The position numbers were made by a program, and so were the translations under genes. Shown piece by piece: positions 26,214 to 34,708 of a stretch of DNA of 64,000 bases. Every line of letters begins with the position of its first letter. Positions within the stretch are counted from its first letter, which is position 1. Under the pieces are notes generated by a model. That model did not search any database and had not been told where the DNA came from. It was given only the letters and a program-made list of their open reading frames with translations. This DNA is from Stutzerimonas urumqiensis (lineage in GTDB: Bacteria; Pseudomonadota; Gammaproteobacteria; Pseudomonadales; Pseudomonadaceae), in NCBI RefSeq assembly GCF_003640395.1, contig NZ_RBZQ01000010.1, positions 1-64,000 of the forward strand, written 5' to 3'.

Positions 26214-28289
26214 TCACGCTTTCGCTTTGAAGATATCGACCTTAGTCTCCAAGCAACGCCTTAGGGTCAGGTCATTCGCACCAATGCCGAACCAGCTATC
26301 GGGCTTCTGGAAGAAGTCGAGACCACGACCGATCTTGATCACCCAGCCGTTATCGAGCCGGATCTCTCGATCATGCAGGTTCTCGTTGATCTTGATCTCC
26401 AACGCAATATCCATCTCCAGTAGGCTCTGCTTAAGCTCCTCTAGACGCTCAGCAACATCCTTGAGATCGGTATCCTGGTCATAGCTGGTCGTCAGCTTGA
26501 TTGCCCTGACCGTGGGCGACTTGATCACCGCCTCGCAGAAGCGAACAAAATTATGGATCTGGTGATTGGCCCGAATATAAGGGTCTTCAATTTCCACAAT
26601 CTTCGCTCCCTGTAAATAAGGGAGCGCAATAGACTCGTAGCTGTAGCCTGTGTCACCGTAATGGATGGTGTAATGCTGCTCTTGCAGCTCAGCACCGCGA
26701 CCACTGGGCTCCACTAGACCAGGCTGCTCAACCCTCACAGCTGAGACGACCGGCTGATCGGACGGAGCTAACGCCGTTGGCGCCTCGTCACCCGAGCCTG
26801 CATGAATGCTCTTACGAGTCGGCTCCTGGGTTGCAGGTGCGTTACGTGATTCAGGGCAATAGACCACCACATCGTTGCCTGAAGCATCAATGTAGGACAG
26901 GTTGATCCGCGCGTACTCATCATCGGTCTTGCGCTTATTCATCTGCTCCTTGACCCGACGCCGTCCCTCTACCGCGTAGGCCACGTACTCAGCGAACTCC
27001 TGATCAGACGGAGCTCCATTCGGGTGAAGGATCTTCAAGAAGGCACAGACGGTCTTCTTGATGCCCTTCTCGTCTCGCCCCTCAACCGCCCTCCCCAGCT
27101 TGATGCGTTTGCTGACCTCCTCGTATCGGTTGGTCTGCTTCAACTGATAGTGAAAGGCCTCAGCTAGGTAATCCGTGATAAACCCATAGTTACTGGTCAG
27201 GAACTCGCTGCTGTTCTTCGGCATCTCCCAGCCAGGCAGGTAGCAAGCAAAGCGATCCTGCACAGCCAGGTCGAACTCCTTGGGCAGCGGCTGGAACAGA
27301 TCATGGACTTCAGAGTTAACCACCTGCTCAACCGAGAGATCGAGGTTACCCACGAAGGCCATGGAAGCATCGGCAATCACCTCAACACCACGAGAGAAAC
27401 GTCCGTTGGCCATAAAGTCCTTCATGATCTGGATGGTGTCCTGATCCTTGACCTTGATCCCGCCTACCTCGTCAAAAGCCACTGTGTCCCAGTAACCAAC
27501 CAGCCCGATCTTATGGCGCTGATTGTTGTAGAACAGCGTCGCCTTGGTTGCTTGGCCACCGCTGATCAACGTCGAGTACGGCGAGAATTCGCTGAAGAAA
27601 TAGGACTTACCGGTACCACGCGGCCCCAGCTCGATGAAGTTGTAGTTGGGCTCGATGAGAGGAGCCAAACGAGCAATAAAGTGCAGCTTCACCCGAGGTG
27701 ACAGCTTGCTGGGCTCCAATCCAACAGAGCGCAGAACGACATCTAGCCACTCGTCCCGAGTGAACTGCTCGCGACCTTCGCAGTAACGTGCGAAGTCGAA
27801 GCGGCTCATCTGGATGGGGCGCAGATCCTCGATATAGAAGGCGTAGTCATCATCTTCGATTTCGTTAAAGGCTAGAGTCACCTCTGCCCACAAACCGCCC
27901 TGTAACAGACGATCATGGTCGCGGTAGTACTTTTCGCTGATCGCGACTTTGCGCGAGTCGAAGTTCTCCAAGGCTGCCCAGTGACGGCGATCTTTTTCGA
28001 CATAGTTGACGTGCACCTTGTCGATGAAGCGATGCTTGCCCTTGGTGGCAACCTTCGACTGAGCTGAGTTTGCCTCATTGGGTCGAACGTAGTTATCGTT
28101 CAGGGTGTCGAGCACTGCCTCCAGACCAGCCTGAATCTCCGAGTCATCGTCACTGGCACAGAAGCGGGCCAGGAGAAACTCCAACACGAACGTCGGGACG
28201 TTGGTGCCTTTCTTGATTCGGTGCAGCAGATCCTTGCGAACCACCTTGCCGTCGAAGGTCGATGTGAGCTTCTGATCCAGGGTATCCAT
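26214..28289 (-). CDS. brxL: BrxL, BREX AAA+ ATPase (long form, possible MIT_C domain)
   Basis: A 691-residue BrxL, the last gene of the BREX operon, required for phage exclusion in type 1 systems. An N-terminal DNA-binding-like region precedes an AAA+ domain with Walker A GPRGTGKS (residues 222-229) and Walker B VAFDEVGG (about 270-277). After a low-complexity linker (about 490-540), the C-terminus (YESIALPYLQGAKIVEIEDP, then YIRANHQIHNFVRFCEAV) resembles the MIT C-terminal phospholipase D-like domain rather than a Lon peptidase. I see no clear Ser-Lys protease dyad. It starts four bases after the pglZ stop. Confidence 0.9.
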   Translation of the reverse strand: MDTLDQKLTSTFDGKVVRKDLLHRIKKGTNVPTFVLEFLLARFCASDDDSEIQAGLEAVLDTLNDNYVRPNEANSAQSKVATKGKHRFIDKVHVNYVEKDRRHWAALENFDSRKVAISEKYYRDHDRLLQGGLWAEVTLAFNEIEDDDYAFYIEDLRPIQMSRFDFARYCEGREQFTRDEWLDVVLRSVGLEPSKLSPRVKLHFIARLAPLIEPNYNFIELGPRGTGKSYFFSEFSPYSTLISGGQATKATLFYNNQRHKIGLVGYWDTVAFDEVGGIKVKDQDTIQIMKDFMANGRFSRGVEVIADASMAFVGNLDLSVEQVVNSEVHDLFQPLPKEFDLAVQDRFACYLPGWEMPKNSSEFLTSNYGFITDYLAEAFHYQLKQTNRYEEVSKRIKLGRAVEGRDEKGIKKTVCAFLKILHPNGAPSDQEFAEYVAYAVEGRRRVKEQMNKRKTDDEYARINLSYIDASGNDVVVYCPESRNAPATQEPTRKSIHAGSGDEAPTALAPSDQPVVSAVRVEQPGLVEPSGRGAELQEQHYTIHYGDTGYSYESIALPYLQGAKIVEIEDPYIRANHQIHNFVRFCEAVIKSPTVRAIKLTTSYDQDTDLKDVAERLEELKQSLLEMDIALEIKINENLHDREIRLDNGWVIKIGRGLDFFQKPDSWFGIGANDLTLRRCLETKVDIFKAKA

Positions 28290-28292
28290 GAT

Positions 28293-30815
28293 TTACACCG
28301 CGTAGTCCGTTTCCAGCTCAATTTGGCTGTATATGGCATTAGTCTTCGGGTTCAGAGCCTTCACCTTGAATTTGCCCTCGAACTCCATCTGCATTTTCAG
28401 AGTGACCTGCACCTTCTGACCTGCCTGAAGGGTCAGCGTACCCGTTGCAGGGTTCACAGCGCCACCAGCCTTGGCCTCACCGACCACCTCGCCCTTGCTG
28501 TTCTGGGCTTCTAGCAGAATCTCGAAGTCACTCTCCGTAGAGAAGATATCGGCAGCATCAACGACCACATCGATCACCGGCACACGCGTAGTAATGCGCG
28601 TTGCACCGTTCTTGTAGGAGATGTTGATGGCAGCCTTATTCAGACTGGGCTGCTCCTGGGCTTTCAGCTGCATGGTAATGACCGGCACCACGCACTCTTG
28701 CAGCGATGCGCCACCGTGGTAGTACAGCAGGCCATTGCGATAGGCCGCTAAGGTCTGCGGCCCCGCGAACTTGGCGAAGTCGCCCCGTATTCCCAACTTT
28801 TCAGCGCTGACAATCAGGTGATTGGAATCGGCACTGCCGTCTCCCAGTGCGCACCGGTCATGAACAATTAACCAATCCCCAGATGGCTTTGAACTCACAT
28901 CACCGGCACCAGCATGATTGTTCATGAAAAAACCGTGGTCAGTTGCGATCACGACTTCATGGAAACCACGCTGGGTAAGCTTATGGATCGCCACACGAAT
29001 ACGCCGTAACGCATTAGTGATTTCAGCGGGAGCGGTATCAGGGTGGTTCTCGAAGTGGCTATCGATCTCCACAGCGCGCAACACCAACAAATCGATGTCC
29101 GCATCAAAATCCGCCCGATCCCGAACAAAGTCTTCAAGCCTGCCTTCGGCGAACCGCTGACCGTAGCGCTTCCTGATCACATCCATGCGTTGCGCCACAG
29201 TGTTGACCACCTGATCGCCCAGCATCGGCACAATGCTCTGATCGGCATTGCGCAAGAACAGCTGCTGCCCAGCTCCGGGCAATAGGCTGGCCATACCGAC
29301 CGGCGTCACACTGGGCAGCTGAGCCAGAGCTGTTTTCAGCTCGACAATGCCATCTTCGGCAAGCTGGCGCTCCAAGGCGACGCCCAGCTCATAGCGAAGG
29401 GCATCAATCATCAGGTAGGCAATCTTGCGGCCATTCTGTTGCAGCCTAGGGGCAACCAAACGGTCGAAAATATCTGCGTTGGCTAGATAGCCCGGAAGCG
29501 GCCATCCGCTATTTTGCAAATGACGAGTGAAGACCAGCTGAACCTTCTCGGCCAATTTGCCGTACTGCTTGCGAGCTTGCTGCTTCACCGAGGTCATCAC
29601 ACCATCAGTGTCCTGCCACTCGAAGTCGCTGACGGCCTGCTCGAACTCACGATGCAGGCGATCCACCTCGCGCAGTGAGCTCACGTAAAACTCCAGCAGG
29701 GCTTCCAGGCTACGAGTGTGATCCCCCAGTTGACGATCCAAGTCATCACAACTCTGGATCAAATCAAGTGCTGAACGAAGTAAATCCCATTGCCCACGAC
29801 TCTCGCCCTTCCCCGTCCATACAGAACGTTGGTGCTGCTCAAGAATCCTGCGCACTTGGTCGGTGTCGTCAGCCAAGATTGCGGAGATGGCACGATTAAG
29901 GAAGGTGCGCTCCTCGAAGGGGAAAGTATCCCGCTGTCCCAAGTCAGCTAGCTGAGCACAGTGTCCGATAAGCCCCAGCTCTTCCTCAATTTCCTCAGCT
30001 CTATCGATATACAGGCCCTGGGTGCGGCGATCATTGCGCAGGTCGTCACAGAGCCCCTCAATTACGGCCCTGGCAATGGTGTCTGCACGCGGAATGTCGA
30101 CCAACGCAGCCGGCAATTGGTCAGGTAAATCAAAGACAAACTCGCTGAACAAAACGAAGCGCCACAACTCAGTGGCAATAGAAGACCAGGTCTTACCCTT
30201 CGTCTTGAGAGACAACCCAATTGAGTTCTTCAGCAGGTCACGCGCTTCGCTCACCCAAGCATCACTCCCCTTTAGGGCAGCCTCTTGCTGGGTGCTTGGC
30301 GCCAGCAGCGCAAAGAGGATGTCGCGACTCGACTCTACCTTGAGAAGGGCACGCAGGTTCGGCCAACCAAGGCCGCCACCGACGGCATCTATCACAGCAA
30401 AGCTCGGGTTGGGATCTGACTCAAAAATTTGTCGGATGGCCATGGTCTGATCCGGCTTGGCTTTAAGGCAGAGGCTAAAGAAGCTATCGCTGTCGCCACC
30501 TGGGAAAACCTCACCACACGCGCCAACAGCTGCAAAAGGATCAGCCTGCTTGGCCTCCTCAGTCAGCGGCTGCGCAGCAGGAACATATACCAGCAACTTG
30601 TCGACCAGCCCCTTGCCCAGGGAAAGCAACGTCATGATCGCCTGCTCACGACTCAGAATGCTGCTCTCGGAAGCGTCAACTACCTCGCAACGCTCATCGG
30701 CCATCGCAAGGCAGGCTTCCCGATAGCGCCGCTCTGGGTCGTAAATGACCAATACACCACGTTTAGCGAGTCGCGGAGCAAAGATTTCCTGTTGAATGAA
30801 CGTCTGGATACTCAT
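28293..30815 (-). CDS. pglZ: PglZ, BREX alkaline-phosphatase-superfamily protein
   Basis: An 840-residue PglZ, a hallmark of BREX. The alkaline phosphatase-like domain has YLMIDALRYELGVALE (about residues 465-480), a threonine-containing SVTPVGMASLLPGAG, and the metal site ATDHGFFMNNHAG near 625. The C-terminal 120 residues are a beta-rich tail. PglZ proteins bind metal and have nuclease or phosphodiesterase activity in studied systems. The start overlaps the stop of the DUF262 gene by one base (TAATG), so translation is coupled. Confidence 0.95.
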   Translation of the reverse strand: MSIQTFIQQEIFAPRLAKRGVLVIYDPERRYREACLAMADERCEVVDASESSILSREQAIMTLLSLGKGLVDKLLVYVPAAQPLTEEAKQADPFAAVGACGEVFPGGDSDSFFSLCLKAKPDQTMAIRQIFESDPNPSFAVIDAVGGGLGWPNLRALLKVESSRDILFALLAPSTQQEAALKGSDAWVSEARDLLKNSIGLSLKTKGKTWSSIATELWRFVLFSEFVFDLPDQLPAALVDIPRADTIARAVIEGLCDDLRNDRRTQGLYIDRAEEIEEELGLIGHCAQLADLGQRDTFPFEERTFLNRAISAILADDTDQVRRILEQHQRSVWTGKGESRGQWDLLRSALDLIQSCDDLDRQLGDHTRSLEALLEFYVSSLREVDRLHREFEQAVSDFEWQDTDGVMTSVKQQARKQYGKLAEKVQLVFTRHLQNSGWPLPGYLANADIFDRLVAPRLQQNGRKIAYLMIDALRYELGVALERQLAEDGIVELKTALAQLPSVTPVGMASLLPGAGQQLFLRNADQSIVPMLGDQVVNTVAQRMDVIRKRYGQRFAEGRLEDFVRDRADFDADIDLLVLRAVEIDSHFENHPDTAPAEITNALRRIRVAIHKLTQRGFHEVVIATDHGFFMNNHAGAGDVSSKPSGDWLIVHDRCALGDGSADSNHLIVSAEKLGIRGDFAKFAGPQTLAAYRNGLLYYHGGASLQECVVPVITMQLKAQEQPSLNKAAINISYKNGATRITTRVPVIDVVVDAADIFSTESDFEILLEAQNSKGEVVGEAKAGGAVNPATGTLTLQAGQKVQVTLKMQMEFEGKFKVKALNPKTNAIYSQIELETDYAV

Positions 30816-32776
30816 TAGGCTTCCTCTGCGACCATTTCTGCCGACTCTTTAAGGATCTTCTTATTCCCCAAGAAGCCCTTGAGCGACCATCTTGACTCAG
30901 CAAAATCAATATAACGCTGCTCTTGACGGTTATTCAGCTCATCATAGAGATCATGATAGAAATTGATTCGTCTTTGACGCCCCTCCATCGAGCTCATAAC
31001 AGCAGCAGCATCACTACCCATTTTACGGACTTGCTGTAGATCAGTCGGCGGCTCATCTCCACCTTTAGCCAAATACTTAACCAGCTTGTCCTCCAGGTCA
31101 TCGTTACAACCCTGAATATTCAACCGAAGTTCAAGCAACACAAAATTGCCAAGCCGGCGACGCTGATACCAGTCTTGCTTACGATTATTCTCGCCGTCGC
31201 CAACTCTATTTTTGGTTGCCCAGATATGTTCCACAGAAAAATAATCAGCAGTCTTCTTTCCGTTGACTGAAAGCAGAATTTTATCGATCTGAATTGTTTT
31301 CTTTGGCTGAAGCTTGGCTTCATAATTCATCAAAAAGTAGCGCAATCCGCCCCACTTATAAAAATCATCTGGACTTTCTGCATCCAAGGTGAACGATGCT
31401 TTGAAACGCCCTTCAGCCGCATAAGCATGAACAAAATTCACCAGGAAGAACTCCAGCGCATCCTCATCACTCTCGACGACTTCGCGCCCCATCTTTCTGT
31501 ACTCCGGTGAAACTTCACTTACCAGTCCACCGTGATAGTAACGAGCGGCATACCAGTACAAATCCCCCTGACCAGTATCATTTCGCGCTGTCATATTTCG
31601 CGCCATGTAGACCCTGAAATTCAAAATCTCAAGCAGGCGCAGCAGCTTCTGTAATCGCTCTCCCTTACCACCGAGCTTGATCACCAATGCCAGAAAAAGC
31701 GGCATAATTGAGGCATGACGGCCTTGAGCACGAATCTGGTCGAGCACGTCGATGATCCCTTGCTCAAGACCATGATGTACTGGCCCATAGAGACGCTGGT
31801 ACCAAAGTGCAGCTGTTTTCATAAATACTACGAAACCAGCTATACGCTTAATAGCTTGGGGCTTCGACTCAGGTTCAGCGAGCAGCTTATCAAGGCTAAT
31901 TCGCTTCTTCAGTTCTTCATAACCATATTGGCTATCCGTCTTATTGAGCTTGAAATGCACAACCAGGCAGTAGCGCAGGAACGCCCCTTCATCCCCTGAA
32001 GAGGTTTTCTTGGCAACGTTGAGAGCTTTGAGTATTTCTGACCAGTCTTGGTCTATCGACTCCCGAAGTGTGTTTGCCGAGAGTTTCACACAGCAGTAAA
32101 TTAAGTAGTTCTTGACCTTCTCCAGCTCGCTGAGCGGCTTGCCTCGATTGTTAATCACCTCGAACATGATTCCGGTTTCGGCATCTTCTTTCGGGGCGTA
32201 AACAAGGAAGCCAAGTCTATGCTCTAGCGTTTGCTTGATTGCCTGCAACGCCACGCCTGCATTGAGCTGCTCGTCCAGCCAGCTGCTTATTTGGTTTCGA
32301 GCATCCAATAGCCGCTGCTGGGCCTCTAAGCAGATAGGGCAATGCTCAGTATTGCCATCAACCAGAACTACTCGCTCGAAAAACGTCCGAGTGTCCGAGT
32401 TCAAGCGCAGTACCGAGCGTTCATTACCTAGACCACCACGTTGCAGATACAGCTCCGCAAATGAGGTTTTCTGGTCATCAGGCAAGCGTTCGTAAAGCTG
32501 ACGGAGAAAGATGACTAGTGTTGTCAGCCTCTGCTGACCATCCACCACATGAAACTCGCCCTCAACTCCCCCTAGCGGGCGGCCAAGGACAAGCGTGCCG
32601 GTGTAATGGCGCAGGGCCGCACCGTCACTCATCAGATGCTCAACATCCTTAAGAAGCTCGTCTACCTGTTTCTTCTCCCAGGCGTACCCGCGCTGATAGT
32701 CTGGAACAGTGAAGGAATTTCCTGAAAAAATCGCCGGCAAATCCAGAAGCTGAGCGCCAAATCCTTGGGTAGTCAT
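30815..32776 (-). CDS. GmrSD/BrxU-like DUF262-DUF1524 protein in the BREX operon
   Basis: A 653-residue protein with an N-terminal DUF262 domain (VPDYQRGYAWEKKQVDELL at about 24-42, HVVDGQQRLTTLV at about 76-88) and a C-terminal DUF1524 HNH-like nuclease region (YFSVEHIWATKNR near 513, then RRLGNFVLLELRLN). These domains together define GmrSD-type type IV restriction enzymes, which use NTP to cut modified DNA. BrxU of a plasmid BREX system is the known example. It starts right after pglX and shares a base with pglZ, so it is an integral operon member. It could cover phages whose modified DNA evades BREX. Confidence 0.88.
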   Translation of the reverse strand: MTTQGFGAQLLDLPAIFSGNSFTVPDYQRGYAWEKKQVDELLKDVEHLMSDGAALRHYTGTLVLGRPLGGVEGEFHVVDGQQRLTTLVIFLRQLYERLPDDQKTSFAELYLQRGGLGNERSVLRLNSDTRTFFERVVLVDGNTEHCPICLEAQQRLLDARNQISSWLDEQLNAGVALQAIKQTLEHRLGFLVYAPKEDAETGIMFEVINNRGKPLSELEKVKNYLIYCCVKLSANTLRESIDQDWSEILKALNVAKKTSSGDEGAFLRYCLVVHFKLNKTDSQYGYEELKKRISLDKLLAEPESKPQAIKRIAGFVVFMKTAALWYQRLYGPVHHGLEQGIIDVLDQIRAQGRHASIMPLFLALVIKLGGKGERLQKLLRLLEILNFRVYMARNMTARNDTGQGDLYWYAARYYHGGLVSEVSPEYRKMGREVVESDEDALEFFLVNFVHAYAAEGRFKASFTLDAESPDDFYKWGGLRYFLMNYEAKLQPKKTIQIDKILLSVNGKKTADYFSVEHIWATKNRVGDGENNRKQDWYQRRRLGNFVLLELRLNIQGCNDDLEDKLVKYLAKGGDEPPTDLQQVRKMGSDAAAVMSSMEGRQRRINFYHDLYDELNNRQEQRYIDFAESRWSLKGFLGNKKILKESAEMVAEEA

Positions 32777-34708
32777 TCAAACATCCTGTTTTGTGGCACG
32801 ACCACGCGCCTTCTTTGGCGCTACTTCGGGCTCGATATAGAGGTGTTCCAGGCTGTGGGCGATGGCCAACGACTTGTCGGTGACACACTTGTCGCGCACA
32901 CGATCAGGCCAGTAATTCATCGCCAGGTGCGCCCAGTCGTAGTCGCCTTTTTCCAGCTTCGCCCAAGTGTCTTTCAGCACCTTCTGCCAGGCTTTGTGGC
33001 GGAATAGCTTCCACAGCGGGGCGGCGGTGATTTGAACGCCGTCGTCGTGGTTGGGGCGGTAGTTAGGAGTGATTTCCAGCAGGCTGTCGCGCAGGTCGGC
33101 CAGTTCATGCTCCAAGCTGACCAGCGCCTCCAGACGTTTCTCGTCCTGCTGGCTGCGGCCAGCACCCTTGTCGCGCAAATCTTGCAGCTCCTTGCGCACA
33201 TCCTTCAGCTTGGGATCAACGAAGTCGTTGACGGCGCTGAACAGCGTCTGGTCGCTCAGGCTAGGGTAGTAGAACCACAGCGTGTAGCTGCCGGATGCGG
33301 TCGCCAGCGGCCAGTAGATCGGCGCCTTGCGGCGGCTCTTGGAGTATCTCTTTAGGTGGAAGGCAAAGAAATCCTTACGCAGCCAACGCCGCACGTCCTC
33401 AGCCACAGGCGCATCGACACTTTCCAGCACCTGCTCGACCAAACGGGCCAAGTCGTAAGGGTGGCCCTGGTCATCGACTAGGATGCCCGCATGCTTATGG
33501 AAAGGCGTGGCTGCATCCGGCATCATGCCGGGACTTTTCACCGGCAGCGGATCGAAGGGTTCTGGCTCAGGCGGTAACGTGCGCTCAGCAGTGGCCAGAC
33601 GCCAGTCAAAGCGACCAAAAGCGACACCGACCGCCCAAGACAGCAAACCGTCGCTGCTCTGAGCATCATCAATAATATCTTCTTGGTCGTCTTCGTCGCC
33701 TTCATCGCCCTCGTCGTCTTCGCGGGGTTCATCGACGTCAACTTTGGTGCCAGCACCGCCCAATGCAGCAGCACGATCAGACTCGGAAAAGCCGTAGAGA
33801 TCGAAGGCGATATCATCGATCTCTGCCTGGATGCGCGAAAGTTCCGCTGCGATAGCAGACGGGGCGTAATCGCCCAGGCGGGCGCGCAGAGCGGCAGGCA
33901 GCACGAAAGCATGCGAGGTTTCTTCGATAGTGTTGAGCGTGCGCTTATGCGACCAAGCGCGGAGAGCCAAGGCAGCAAGCGTGGCTTGCTGGTCGTCGCT
34001 TATGTCGGGGATTGGGGTCTGCTGGATCAACCCAACTTCAAAGGATTGTGCCAACTCCACACGTGCCAATTGCACCGACACCAGTAGGCCAAAGGCTTTG
34101 CTGTTGACCAAGGCGCACAGCGCAAGCAAAGTATCCGGGGCGTCGGCGTCGACAAAGGCGGCGGGGCCTTTGTCGGCAAAGATGCAGCCCTGAGGCATGA
34201 GACGAAAGCTCAAGCCGTTGGTACGCCGCGGCCAAGTGAGGCAAGGGCGAAAGAAGAACGGAAAGGATGCTGGCTGAAGCGAAGGACGGTGGGGCAATCC
34301 GTTGAATGAAAAGAAGGTGTTCCGCACGAAGTCCCAGCGAGCAACAAGATGCAAATCTGAATAGAAAGTTGAGTAACTCCCCCCCTTACCGATTGGTACT
34401 ACCTCGCAATCGGAGACTGACTCGACAGGCGCTTCGTACCAGAGGCGCAACCAGCGAAAGTCATCACCGTTGACCCCACCTTGTCTTGCCTTACGCAGCT
34501 CGGACTCGAAACTCGGGAATGCCAAAAAGGACTCTCGCACCGCGTCACTCACCCAATATGCAAACGGAGCCCCCGGTACATTCCGAAAGGATTCCGGTGC
34601 CAATTGAAATACCCGCGTATCTGCATCCCCTGCCCGCAGGGCAGTGCAACTAGCCAGCAAGTTATTGGCTTTGTCTTTATCCGCCAGCAGACGCAAGAAG
34701 GTGGTCAT
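32777..34708 (-). CDS. pglX: PglX C-terminal part (specificity/BREX methyltransferase, second ORF)
   Basis: A 643-residue protein corresponding to the C-terminal half of BREX type 1 PglX. Its opening MTTFLRLLADKDKANNLL, then APESFRNVPGAPFAYWVSD, is normally found inside a single 1200-residue PglX, just after the end of the preceding ORF. This half should carry target recognition and contacts to other BREX parts. An acidic insert rich in D and E lies near residues 330-345. The ATG overlaps the stop of the N-terminal ORF by four bases, so the two halves can be made in equal amounts by coupled translation. Confidence 0.88.
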   Translation of the reverse strand: MTTFLRLLADKDKANNLLASCTALRAGDADTRVFQLAPESFRNVPGAPFAYWVSDAVRESFLAFPSFESELRKARQGGVNGDDFRWLRLWYEAPVESVSDCEVVPIGKGGSYSTFYSDLHLVARWDFVRNTFFSFNGLPHRPSLQPASFPFFFRPCLTWPRRTNGLSFRLMPQGCIFADKGPAAFVDADAPDTLLALCALVNSKAFGLLVSVQLARVELAQSFEVGLIQQTPIPDISDDQQATLAALALRAWSHKRTLNTIEETSHAFVLPAALRARLGDYAPSAIAAELSRIQAEIDDIAFDLYGFSESDRAAALGGAGTKVDVDEPREDDEGDEGDEDDQEDIIDDAQSSDGLLSWAVGVAFGRFDWRLATAERTLPPEPEPFDPLPVKSPGMMPDAATPFHKHAGILVDDQGHPYDLARLVEQVLESVDAPVAEDVRRWLRKDFFAFHLKRYSKSRRKAPIYWPLATASGSYTLWFYYPSLSDQTLFSAVNDFVDPKLKDVRKELQDLRDKGAGRSQQDEKRLEALVSLEHELADLRDSLLEITPNYRPNHDDGVQITAAPLWKLFRHKAWQKVLKDTWAKLEKGDYDWAHLAMNYWPDRVRDKCVTDKSLAIAHSLEHLYIEPEVAPKKARGRATKQDV

